Below, one piece after another: positions 44,404 through 56,353 of a stretch of 64,000 bases of DNA. The position numbers were made by a program, and so were the translations under genes. Under the pieces are notes generated by a model. That model did no database searches and had not been told where the DNA came from. It worked only from the letters and a program-made list of their open reading frames with translations. Each line of letters begins with the position of its first letter. Position 1 is the first letter of the stretch. Origin of the DNA: Schizochytrium sp. TIO01. Lineage: Eukaryota; Sar; Bigyra; Thraustochytrida; Thraustochytriidae. The stretch lies in assembly GCA_004764695.1 (NCBI GenBank), contig SMSO01000014.1:6004029-6068028 (forward strand), read 5' to 3'.

Positions 44404-47400
44404 CTAAACTATCTTGGGAAATCTTGGCAAGGAAAATGGAACGAATGATCCTGCCCCATTCACATCCGGAATAGCAGGGCGGCTTTTATCTGCATGGATA
44501 TGCCGAGTAACGATATCGAGGGCAAAGTTGCGAACAATGTGTCCGCTACTTTCAAGAATATAGGCTAGATGGTTATCACATCGTGGAATACCCAAAAAAA
44601 AATTTGCATTCGTCTTCACATGTAAGGGAGGACGCCAGGCCCAAGTGTCCTGCGAGTCAATACGATTCCAAAAAACCCATTCCTTGCTAGAATTAGAAGG
44701 CTGCCATCTTGTCAGCGCTGCAATCACTTTACCACTGGAGCTGTCATTACCGTTTTCAGGAAGAAGTAGCTCTAAGCGGCGAATAGTTGAGTCATACATA
44801 ATGTCAGCATTGGCAAGAACACAAACTTTCCCTTGTAAGTTGCCATTTGCATAATGGATTGCATCAGAGAACATGAGGCGTCGACCTAGCACAACATGCT
44901 TAACTTCAGCATAGAATTGAGTCTCGGGAGGGAAAATTGGAACGGTTGGCGAGCTTTCAAGAAGAATATGAACTTCGTCGAATGCACCAGATTCAACATT
45001 TGCGCGAATGCAGCGTTGTAACTCCTTCAATCGGTCATCTGCATTAGGTCCTCTCGGTTCATAGTACTGAACAATAAGTGCGAATTTAATTTGCTTGGGC
45101 AAATCTGCATCGCGCAGAAGCGAAGGCCCGAGCCCAGCTTGCCGATGTTCTGCCACGAACCTGTAATATTGTTCGGTTACATCTATAACATGTGATCCTA
45201 TGAACAGAGAAAAGTAGGCTGCATTGAGGCGAAGTCTAAGCTGCTCTTCATGAGAAATCGGAACTTTGATAAGCCCATGTCCGAGTAACTGCATACTTTG
45301 TATCGAGAGGTCTAGAAGACACAGCTGGACTCCTGACATTTGATGTAAAGAAATGAGTTCCTCCGAACTTCGTGTAGAAGGACTCAACCCAAGTGCTCTA
45401 GTGTACATTTTGACAATTTCGGGACTACGATCGCTTGACATATACATAAATGCAAGAGAATACAAAGCGCTTGGAAAAGTAGGATCGAGCAGAATAGCTG
45501 CTTTATAGTAGAACTCTGCTTCATCAAGCAAGCCTAACTGTTGGGCAACTTTGGCAAGGTTATTATGCGCGAGGCTTGAGCTTGGGTCAAGTTCAATGCT
45601 TTCCCGCAAATGAATGTACGCTGGATAGAGCTCCCCCTCCGTGTATAGAATGCACCCTAGATCCATTTTCTCTAAAAGCGCATTTGGATGGAGTTCTAGT
45701 TGGCGCTCCGCGTGCTGTCTGGCGTCAACATTACGACCTTGGTCATAATGATTCTTGCTAATAGAATCTTCAACAGAAGGATCAGAAGGATGTGTATCGG
45801 CTGAAGCAAGAGAAAGATCGAGGCGAGCTTGAGAGGCAGATCGAGCGAGAAAGTTTTTCCACTCGTCCAATGTTTGTCTATCATTAAAAATGTTCGGTAC
45901 CTGTTGCAATGTGCGCTCAGCAACGATTTTACGAAACTCACAGTCTTTGGCAAGACGAACGGCCAAATCAACATATTCTTTTGCATTGCGTGGTAATAGA
46001 TCACTCATTTCCATTTTTCGCAAAAACGAAGCTGCCATTCTTCCTCGTAAATAGGCTCCATCCATTGTTACCAAAGGTAAACCAAGGAGAAGAGCATCCG
46101 CAGAGGTTTTTGACCCCCCAAATGGAAAAGGGTGCAACACAACATCCGCTCGTGAGAGTTGCTTTAGATATTCGTCACTAGACGATACACGACTCACAAA
46201 TTTCACTCGCCTCTTTACTGTATCCTCTCCCAGGACCTTGGAAAGACGAGCTTTTAGCTGCTCTGTCCACTCTTTGAGGCGAGCATCGAGTAGGAGCAAT
46301 TCAGCCTCTGGAACCCGATCAAGAATGTTCTTTAAAGCGCGATCGAAAGCTGGGTGAAGCTTGAATGAACTCTGCAGTGTGGCAAATGTGACCTTTCTTG
46401 GACACTTGGGACGAGAATGAAGGTATGAGCGCACTTCTTCAGGAACCGGAATATCATTATAGTGGATTGCTTGGCCGCGTAAGCGAACTACTTGTTCATG
46501 GTAGTGCGGTTCTGCAGACTCCTCAGGTTCCATGGTGTCTCCACTAATGAAAAAGTCCATTTGTGGAGAACCAGAAGTTACAGGGTTACCCCAAAATGCG
46601 CCTTGAACAAGCGCAAGTCGCTCTCGCGCGAGGAAGTGAGTGATTGGTTCGCTCATGGTGTCGGCGAAAATAAGAATATCAAGATTTAGAGCACGCACAT
46701 CTTCTCGTAGTTGCGTAGTATCCATGCTAACAGTAACGATGCGCTCTTGGCCAACCGCTTGAATAACTTCTTCGGATGGTGGCGCGCCAACGCTATATAC
46801 GTAAACGACACGGGGCTCGAAACGAGGGTCGCGAGCCAGTTCTTTCAGAACCCCTGCAAGAAGTTGTCCATGCGCATGGTTCTCATGCCAAAATTTGGAT
46901 ATAAAGCCTACGTAGATTGGTTCGTGAATGTTTCGGTTTGGGCCAGGGCGAGCAGGACCAGGGCTTGCGTATGCTATTTGGCTGTAAGCATGCGATACAA
47001 TTCCCTGGCGCCCATATTCGTTTAACCCATAGTATGTCCAAAAGAAAGGGAGCCATTCAATCTCACTCGTTGGATTCTTGATAAATGAGTGTGTTTGACT
47101 CAACGTTTTTATCCAGTTCTCAAGTTTATGCACCGTCATATTTGCCAGCTCTTCAAAGCTTTTGGAGTCCGGCATAATTGAATAGGTCATCAGCGCAATG
47201 CGAGCGTCCATCATAGCTTCACGACCGTTCCGAGCAGCTAAGTAATGTTGTTCTGCACGTTCTAAATCACCAACTCTGTAATATGAGATAGCAAGGTTAA
47301 CGTGAGCCTCTCCACGTGAAGGGTCCTCACGAAGGGAGGCCTCAAGATACTCACGCGCCTTTTCAAATTGCCCAAGATAATAAAGACATGCACCTGCATT

Positions 47401-48424
47401 GCTAAGAAGAGAGCTCTTTCGGCCAGGGTATTTAAGAGCTTGCTCGTAGAATTCAAGAGCAACGTCAAGTTCACCCGAATTGTGTCTTATTGTGCCAATA
47501 TTGCCGATGACGAGCCCGCGAAGCTCCTGAGCTTGGTAGGCTTCTGGCTCGCCAGGAGCAAGCTGTCTGTCTAAGCAGTTCAGTGCTTTTGCGATAAGCA
47601 TCTTCTGCTTCTTTGCCTTTGCTGCCTCGATGCCAATAGATGGCAGCTTCTTTATAATAGACGCACGGAATAGCTTCCAAGTCCGCCTGTGCAAGTCGCT
47701 TGGAGAATTCCTGCGCAGCTTTTACTGAGGATGCACGCTTCTCGAGAATCCTTGCTATTGAAACGATTGCGTTGAGATAGTTTGCATTTAGACTGAGGGC
47801 TCTATCAAACATCTCCAAAGCAAGGTGATCTTGAAGATCTTCATTGTATGCTATACCCAGATTATAAGCTAATTCAGCCAGCTCTGATTCATTTACATCG
47901 AGTCGTTCATTCTTGAACATGTTCCAGGCTTCCGCTAAAGTGGAAATTGCTCGTGTGGGCCCTGTATAGCGTCGTTGCACTTCGCCAAGATTCGACCAGA
48001 TACGTGGGCTAATATTGCCTTGCGGCCTCGAAAGTGCATCTTTTAAATGCTTTTCAGCGGCACCTAGGTTGTTTTTTTCGATCTCCATGAATGCCAATAG
48101 CTGAAGTGCACTGATACAGCCATCCTCATCGGTGTCGCAGAAGCTAAGAACCTGCTTTATGACTTGTTCGAGCTCCTCAAATCGTCGTTCCTGGAGTAGT
48201 CCCAGAGCGTAATCGATAGCTTGATTTGTGGTGATCGTACGATCCTGCACGAATACTTTGTTCTGGTTTGCAGCCTCGTTCATTGCAGCATTTACCGTTG
48301 TAAAGAAGCAACAATTAAGATACAAAATAACCGTAGTTATAGCCATGCCCATGCCCACGATCATTCGCCGCGACCTTGAGCGCCGAAGGCCGCGGCGATT
48401 CCAAGTTTGAGAAGGCTGTGTCAT
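44404..48424 (-). CDS. Membrane-anchored TPR - GT41-like - TPR - second glycosyltransferase fusion, frame broken once
   Basis: About 1339 residues when one extra base near 47587-47590 is discounted. The ATG is at 48424. Residues ~21-48 form a single hydrophobic anchor preceded by Arg-rich residues (type II topology, catalytic part lumenal). TPR repeats fill ~50-400 (e.g. SLLSNAGACLYYLGQFEKAREYLEASL). A GT41 (O-GlcNAc-transferase/SPINDLY-like) catalytic region covers ~500-850, with IYVGFISKFWHENHAHG, QGAFWGNPVTSG and HPFPFGGSKTSADALLLGLP. A second TPR group lies at ~895-1000. From ~1110 a second glycosyltransferase-like domain carries ALTRWQP, IDSQDTWAWRPP, FFLGIPRCDN and HIHAD. Frame break: DAYRKST... 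runs into nonsense, while the next frame continues KALNCLDRQLAPG. Donor sugar and acceptors are unknown. The anchor contrasts with cytosolic OGT. Confidence 0.85.
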
Positions 48425-48621
48425 TGATAAAGTTGTCCCTGACGTCTATCGCGTTGTGGCAACAGACTGTGACATGGATTGGCACTCGCGAGCCTCCGTT
48501 GGATCTTGCCTTTGTCTTGGCTCGTTACAGCGCTCACTTAGTGGACCGTCATGGTCTTGTGGTCTTTCAACTCCTTTTATCTACTTTTAATCTATTGAAA
48601 AAGTAATATCGTGGTATTCTA

Positions 48622-48649
48622 CATATATATATATATATATATATATATA
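48622..48649. repeat. (AT)n microsatellite
   Basis: About 13 AT dinucleotides. Confidence 0.95.
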
Positions 48650-50247
48650 AAGAAAAAGAAAACGAGATTAACATCATTTATTTGCTTCATAGGACTATGC
48701 CACGCCAGGAATCTTGCAAGATTATGCAATTGGTGATGCAAGTACCACACGTACCATAACCCGATCTAATATAATACATTGCCTATGTGATTTCGTTTCG
48801 TTTATGCAAGGCTACTAGTATCTAGCATCGAGACGAGTTGGCAAGGCTTCGTTCGCAGCACCTTGGTTTTTACCGTATTAAGAAAAACAAAAACATTTAG
48901 TCCATCAATGATGATGCATTAAGAAGACACTAAAATGCTGCATTTCCTGATGAGAATGTCATGTCTGAGAGCTCCGTACGGGATGTGGCCTTGATACAAG
49001 ACACCATTCATCTCGTAAATAGCCATTTTAAATTTCCTTCTATCGTTGAGTCTAACCGATTGCACAATTTAGAGGTTGAGATATTTCCGTGGGATCACCA
49101 AGCAATGCGAATTTTGTCCGTGGCATCTGCTAGAGGAACGAAATAATACTGCACACGTATTACCAGATTGGTTTGCAGTAGATATGCGGTCGATGCAATT
49201 GTAAATTGTTATACATTAGATAGACTAACGAATTCTAAACGAGATGTCCAATCGATGATTTCCCACTTTGAAGAGTATGCATTAAAGCATTGCATCGGCT
49301 AGGTACGAGATGATGAGATGGAATCAAGTGACAGGAGTGTCATGCAATAGTTCATCCACTGGAAGGATCGAGCAGCCCTCCCCTAGAAAACAATTTGCCT
49401 GGCCTTTTGGTAGGAAAATTGTGATCAATACCACTTCGTCAAGTTCAAAGCAACAGTAATTACCTACCCTCCCCCAAACAAAATAAACAATCACATTCTT
49501 CAACCTAAATCTATTTTATAGCCGGAAACGCACGGCATAGTTCTACTTAGGTTTCAGGGCAAACTATATAATATGTCTTTGGTTTGTAGTACGACTTCAG
49601 TCTTGACCTCACCGCACACATCATTGCAACAATTCATCCTAAACTTCAAGTACAAATGCAGCGGCGTTCACCACTGCATATAACTAAGCTACTATTCAAC
49701 ATAAAGCTGAGTACGAGGCAGTCGTTTTACCATACCATCTTATCACATATTTGCTTGCATGGTTTACAACTTCTTCTGTTGGTACAGTTCAAAAGAATTG
49801 GAAGGTTTTCATTTCCTTTATCTTTTCTATTTTCTTTTCATATTTCTGCAAAGTGTTCTGTTTCCTTCTCTGTTTTCTATAGTTTACCCGAAGAAAGTAG
49901 CATCCAATGTGTGTTGCATTATGCGCACGCTTCAGGAGCGGACATCGGTCACCTCTCAGGCTACCGGACATTTAGCTTCCACCCATTGTGCACCAGCCAA
50001 CGACATCCCAATCTTCATTGCTTCCCGCCTAAACCTGTTCCGCCAGGCATTCCGCTGCCAAGTTGTGAACAGGAGATGACGATTCTTAGTCTCTGGAGCG
50101 CCAATAAGGAGCAGCTCAAGAGCCCGCCTTGGGAAAGGGTTGTTGACCAGCCAGCTGTACCAGGCACCGAGTGCAAATCAAATGATCTCGTGCTGGAATT
50201 TACTGCTGCAAATGCCGTGCTTCGGCCTTGCTATCGCTGCCAGGCGC

Positions 50248-50288
50248 TTGTTTCCTTGCTTGCTTGCTTGCTTCCTTCCTTCCTTCCC
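50248..50288. repeat. (TTGC)n / (TTCC)n compound microsatellite
   Basis: Four to five TTGC units passing directly into four TTCC units. Confidence 0.9.
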
Positions 50289-51349
50289 ACAAGAGAGCGA
50301 GCCTTTGCTCGCGCCACCTCTCTGTCGAAAACCTGACAGCAGCCACCCTTTGTGGCAGCTGCAGTGCTGTTCTGTAATCAAGCCAACGCCAAAACTCACA
50401 ACCCCCTTGCCCAAGTTCCTCTTCAAGTCGCTCCCAAGACGATCATGGATTCCTCGTCCCATCACATCCTCCTCCTCTCTTCAAAGCACCAGAAAAGCAA
50501 TTTGCTGAGTGGCTCATGGTTTCATGGTTCTTCTTCATGATCCATGATTCATGAATTTGCATTGATAGTATGACTGGTAAATTGTGAACCATAAAACATA
50601 AAAGAAAAAAGCGAATCAAAGTCTTGAATCATGAAGCTACATGAATGAATAATTAATGAATCATGAATCATCATAATGCCGAGGAAGACCTGCCTCGCTG
50701 CGTCCGACTTCGGCTTGCTTTCCTACCTCGACTGCGATGTAACTCGTATTAGCTCGCGAGGACGGCGCTGGCGCGCACGTGCAGATATATAGATAGATAG
50801 ATTACCTTTGCTTAGTTTTGGTAGTGGGCAGGTGCCGCCCAGTCACGATTGTCGTCAACATGATCCAAGATCCCGACGATGAAACCACGCTTGAAACATG
50901 CATTGTCACTCAAAGGCACCCTCCACGACGAGGACCTCGAGCGCGTAGGTGATGTTCTAATCGCAACACAAGCAATGCATGCAGCAGGCCACCCTAAGAG
51001 AGCCAACATTTTTCGTCGCTTCTTCACATCCAACTTATTCTTTCGGCATCCCAGTCGATTCGATAGGTATGCCGCACGTGCGCCCAAAGACCATGCTGAG
51101 CATGATGATGGTTCTACTGGCGCTGCCGGTGCCGGTCATCATGGTGTTCTCACTCTGCTCGTACTAGCAGCTATGTGTACTAAGGCGCTTCTCACCACAA
51201 CTCGGTACGTCGCATTTCTTCTTTGACCATCTCAATGGAATGATGGAGAAGTCTCACTTTACAGAAACTCGGCTGCTTCCTCCCCCCTACGAGCCAGGTG
51301 CACGAACACTTTGCCAAGTTTGCAGTATGATTCATTCTTTTGGACATCG

Positions 51350-51376
51350 GCATCATCATCATCATCATCATCATCA
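51350..51376. repeat. (CAT)n microsatellite
   Basis: Eight uninterrupted CAT triplets with one diverged copy in front. Confidence 0.95.
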
Positions 51377-52369
51377 CGAATTCTCAATAACAATACTTGT
51401 TAACGCTCGCTGCTCTGAGATCCTGAAATGGAGAGCTCGACCCATTCGCGCTGCGTTGCCTCGATTCCTTGCGAATTCTTTGAAGACTTGATTTCGAGGG
51501 GGGAGGAAGTTCAAGATCTAATACATTGCTCCAAACACAAGTTACACAACTCTGAACTTGGCCACCTTCGAATTGGCCGATTTCGGGCTTCAATTATCAC
51601 AGGGTCAAACTGCTCTCAGCGATGGTCGTTCACATCGCCGTGCGCTATTAAGCGCGTATTTGCTGTCGTCCTTGGCAGCTCGAGGGTGACTGACCTTCAT
51701 CGGAAGAGGCTTCAATAAGCACGTGTTTTAACAAAAAAAGAACTCAATTAGAAGACACGCGCGTAATGTAACACCATACCTACCAGGTTCTATAGATAGC
51801 AATATGTGATGCTTACGCGAGGACTTCCCCCAAATTAGATTAAAACGCTTTAAACTTTAGAAAGAAATATGTTGTTTTCCCTCCATTTTTTTTATTATTT
51901 TGTTTATTTTTTACATGATTTTTTAAAAGTTGACTTGTTAACTATGGATAATAAATAGGTATTTGTGATCATAGGAAATAAACCTAAGATAAAAATAATT
52001 TTTTCATGAAGCCGAGTACTACTCTAGCTAGTAGTAACAACATAATTTCTATTTTTTAATTTTAATTTTTAAATAAAGTAAAATAAGTTAACAACGGAAA
52101 TGGAACTTGGATGAAAAGGGGGTTGTTAGAAAACGGGGCCGCAGTTTTGTCATCATGAAGATCGTCTTGCACAGAGCCTTCCTTTGCAACGTCTGAATTA
52201 AGCCCCTTATTTATGGAACACCTGTCAGGAGCTAAAGATTTGCATGCGGTCGGCCAAGGTAATTGCCTGCGATCTGATTTCTTTGTGATTTAAAGTTATA
52301 TATCTACTGATTTTCTGTGGCATTTCCCCTCTTTGTTTTTAAAGCCTGCTTCAAGTTGTTATTTTTAAT

Positions 52370-52377
<8 letters not shown>

Positions 52378-52401
<24 letters not shown>

Positions 52402-52404
52402 AAA
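52378..52404. repeat. 27-bp poly(A) tract
   Basis: Twenty-seven consecutive A residues on the plus strand, preceded by AT-rich sequence containing TTAAAACTT and followed by CTTAGC. It lies 130 bp upstream of the protein-like relic at 52538. Confidence 0.95.
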
Positions 52405-52537
52405 CTTAGCTTGCTTTCCAAAGCACAGCGGGGAGGCTCCCTCTCGCCTCAATATAGTCCCTGCTAGGTGCTGTTACTCCAAGGTTCAAGTTCTAATCTA
52501 ACCTAGGCCAATCCAATCTCTTCGAAACTAAGTTTAG

Positions 52538-52959
52538 CGAACAGAAACCCAAGCTGCTGGAGCGTTTCTTGAAGATGCAGAGATTATCTCCCTACATCGA
52601 TCAACGCCACGGCGGTACTTTGTTTTTTTGTTCGTGCGACGTAATGTCGTGCAAGGTCCTAGAAAATCGGCCGCAGGTGGCATTGCAAAAGCACTTGCAC
52701 CAGAAAATATTGAACTTCAAACCAATCTCGATGACCCGAAAGTTGATGGATATATTGACGGGACCGGGGTGAACGCGACTCGGAGCTTGACACAGCCCAG
52801 AAACACCCTCTGAGTATAACGAAGACCCTTGCTGCACAGAAAAAGGGTGTCAAGATACTCTCCGAACGTGCTGCAAGTCGCTATGAAAACCTTGAGGTGA
52901 CTAATCATCAAAACTGGGTAGGTGGTACCAATGCTAGCACGAAGCGAGCGGGCGATTGA
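52538..52959 (+). pseudogene. Possible gene relic or unrecognised exon pair
   Basis: A 91-codon stop-free stretch (52538-52810) without an initiating ATG reads like protein (GAFLEDAEIISLHRS, then GIAKALAPENIELQTNLDD, then VDGYIDGTGVNAT). It ends at a TGA, while the frame one base back continues for 51 codons to 52957 (SITKTLAAQKKGVKILSERA, RYENLEVTNHQNWVGG). Together these could be a decayed coding sequence or exons of an unidentified gene. I recognise no family, and chance is a real alternative. Confidence 0.22.
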
Positions 52960-54160
52960 ATCCAGGTAAGATTCAACCCGTCGAACGACAGTCACCGCTG
53001 TGAAGATGCAAAGATGAGGAATTAATAATCAGTTTAACAAAACGACAGCACTTTTATATTTTATATTATATATATATATTTTTTTTACGTGATGACAATT
53101 TTATAATTTGCTAGCATATCTAGCAATATTAATAAGCTTCGATAGTGGTGTGGAGAAGGAGGTGTGCACGTGCGGCGTGCGAGCGAATGTGTGAGTGATC
53201 CATTGCTTTCATGAAAAAAATAAGTTCAAGTTCACCGAGGAGGATTAAAGAGCGATGGGTTTGGACTTGGGCATACATACCAGTTCAATTGTGGTGGGCC
53301 AGCAAATGAGGAGGGATACGCGCCAGGGAGGGCTTTTGCAGATGGCCATTTCCCACCCCCGCTGGAGTCCCTCGCCCGCTGGCAATCAGCTTGCGCACGG
53401 CACGAGCCTTTACTTTAGAGGCTAAAATAGCAACCCATCTATTTGGAATACAATATTTCCATCAACTTGTTTAATTGGTTTATGGACTTGAATGATGAAA
53501 ACATTATTTATGAAAATGCTTAGGTTTAGAAAGAACCTCCCAGACAGTATAAAACATTCATTACCTGTAGTATCACTTGGAAAGTGCTAAACTTGGACGA
53601 TAAAGAAAGAGAATGCTCACTACCTACCCTAGATACTATATCGACGCGCTTCATCAATAAAGAGAAGAGAATCCTAGCTCTGCAAAATATAAACCAGTCT
53701 GAGTGATGATGGTTGGAACAGAGAAGAACATCGAAAGCGAGGGGGAGAGGCAAGCAAACAGGCCGACCAAAGAAAGGGGTCGTGTGGTGTTTTGATATTC
53801 GTCTAGTACCGTTGCAGTGTTTTGATGGCGGGGCTCTTCATGGTGTTTAGTTTGGTTTTTTATAATTCGCACGTCGCAACTTTGGGAATGTGATCCGGAA
53901 TCGACCTGATCAGCAGGAGCAAAACACTTACTCAAAGAGGCCTTCCACATAAACCCCAATCATCTCCGATGTCCCGGGTGCACAGCCGGCTTGCCAGATA
54001 CGTATGTGTAGGTGGATTATGTACGTACCGACCTTCACAGAGCGATTGCATAGGCAGTTGCAAGTTGCAGTACTTTTACGAAGCTTTGTCTGAGTCGGTA
54101 TCCATCACTTTGATAAAATAAACATGTATTAAATTTGATTAAATAAACATTTATTTATTT

Positions 54161-54260
<100 letters not shown>

Positions 54261-54970
54261 CTTTCGATCGCTTAATCGGAACTATTGACTTGAACTGTTA
54301 ACCATATTAACCTACAACAACGTTAGCGCACGCAACGGTGGTACCTGCTGCTTCCTTTTCTACGTTCTTCGTCATTCCTCAATCAATGCGGCTTGCGTGG
54401 AAAAGCTTGAAAGCTTGAAGGGGCTTAGGAAAAGTTATCTGCATAAGGAAGCCTAATTTGTTTCCAGCTTCATGGTGCTCAATTTGGCGGAGTAAAGCAT
54501 TACCATGGCAAGGGAAACAATATGTTGAAAATCCTTAGTAGCTAGGAGAAGATTGTGTAGAATTCAAAGGTTTCAAGATTTTCAGGAACAAGAAGCTAGA
54601 TCTGGTTAGTGGTACTTCCTGAGCTGAGAGATTATCTGAGGTACATCTGTGCTCCTGTACTCTTTCCTTCAGCACTGCTGTCTTAGAATAATTCGAAACA
54701 AGAGATCAAGTTTGCAAAACGCTTGATGAAAAAGTTAATAAAGCTGTACGAAAATGGCATGCCACAGAAAGCAAAATAAGAATAATTTACAGCATCTTTT
54801 TAAATTAAAAACTTCTTTCATTATAGGGAATCATCAACCGTTACCATAAGGTAAAAACTAGATAACCAACCTTTCGCATACTCAATACGATCAAACTTTT
54901 AAAATTCGTTCCTATGAATAATTATTTTCATTCCTGTTGTTGTGAAAGCTGAAATTTGTTGAATAAATAA

Positions 54971-55010
54971 AAATGAAATGAAATGAAATGAAATGAAATG
55001 AAATAAAACA
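54971..55010. repeat. (AAATG)n microsatellite
   Basis: Seven AAATG units grading into AAATA. Confidence 0.95.
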
Positions 55011-55692
55011 AAAACATAAAACAAGAGAAAACAGAAAATAAACTTTGGGCTTGCTCCATTTTGGTTGTCGCCTAGAACCCCGTCTCCGTCACGTCTGAGG
55101 AACTCAAGCCGAGTTTGAGGGTTGGCGTGAGCCACCCTTCAAATCACACTCTCCGGCCCTCACCCCACTCAAGGGATTGCCCATTAACAGTTTGCTTGCT
55201 TGCCCATCTACTTACCGCGCACGAGGAGCCGAAGGAGGCCGTCGGCTTGGTAGCAAACCAGAACAGACCAAGGGGCATTGCGCATTCCTTTCTGTTGCGT
55301 GCGATCCGGGGCTCAAAGCAGAAGCGCCAGGATTCAGAGCAAGGCTCAAGGCTAAGCCCTCGTTCAGATACTTGTTCCAGGGCTTGTGGTCGCACGCACG
55401 CTCGCTCTCACAGGAGCGTCGGCAAACGTTCTTCGTTGTCAGAGAACCTGAGGTGCCGCACATTGCGAGCGCGTGGCATTTATATCAAGAAGGAGCAATA
55501 TAAGGAGAAGAAGTTAACAACACTCGTCACGAACGCCAACCGAAGCCAGAAGGCTTAGCGGCTGCTACTTTGTGGGGCTGCCATAGGCTGAGGCCTTTAA
55601 GGTCCTAGCTAAGTTTGCAGAGACCTTGAGCAGCTGCTTATAGTAGGCGTGAGCCTCCGGGTTCGCCTTCTGTGCACGCGCCGATTGTGAGG

Positions 55693-55728
55693 TCTTTCTT
55701 TCTTTCTTTCTTTCTTCTTTCTTTCTTC
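55693..55728. repeat. (TTTC)n microsatellite
   Basis: A TTTC array interrupted once by TTC. Confidence 0.9.
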
Positions 55729-56353
55729 GCTTACTCCCTTTCTCTTTTCTTTTGTTCTTTTTCATTCTCTTTTAAGGACTTGGGCTCGCTACTTTGGGAA
55801 CAACGGCGAATTTCTAGCTGGTCATCCAGTTCCCCATTTGCTAACAGCCCAGGCGAGGAGCCTGAGCGAGGGGAGGTGAACCTCTTGTTGGTTTACACCC
55901 TTGCGGGTTTGCAAATTAGAAACGCTGCTGACGTTGTTGGGGCTGAACTGTAGTGCAGACAAATTGCGATTAGTTTGAGCGAGATTTCATTGACTGCAAC
56001 TAAATTGCAATTCATTCAGGTATTGTTGGAACTCTGTGCGCTGGGGTTCTGGAGAGCGGCAAAACCAAGACCAAACTGGAGGACCGGGGAGGCTCGGTTT
56101 GCAGCTCTAATTGTGGTGTGGCTAGCTGCCTCTTGGGTTATCCCAACGGAGAGGGGGGGTTCTTCCCCAAGAGGGGGAAGGAACGGAAAGGGCGGGCCAC
56201 CCTGCGACGCCTGCTTCACCCTGCTTTGGCTTCCCGACATTTCCCTTGAGGACCCTTTTCGGAGGCTTGTAGTTTCTTCGAACGGTCATCTTATTCTTTA
56301 AATTAGGCTGGTGAGAAACCTTGCAGCGCAGTGCCGTTGTTGTTATCTCGATC

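Noticed and set aside
49656-50336. 226-codon ATG-initiated frame in the gene-poor region
   Set aside because: Composition (Ser, Phe, Leu, His, Cys) is unlike the real genes here, it contains a microsatellite translated as repetitive Leu/Ala/Cys/Pro, and no domain or codon bias supports it.
24102-53625. Recurrent GTAGGTA/TACCTAC words in intergenic DNA (e.g. near 24112, 27783, 33148, 36885, 37846, 51776, 53617)
   Set aside because: About ten occurrences in roughly 33 kb of non-coding sequence against about four expected by chance for a 7-mer on both strands, and no constant position relative to genes. A whole-genome count would be needed to treat it as a motif.
55115-55558. 147-codon plus-strand frame in the GC-rich island upstream of NIPA
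   Set aside because: Begins with TTG and lacks any domain; the other frames across the island are equally open.
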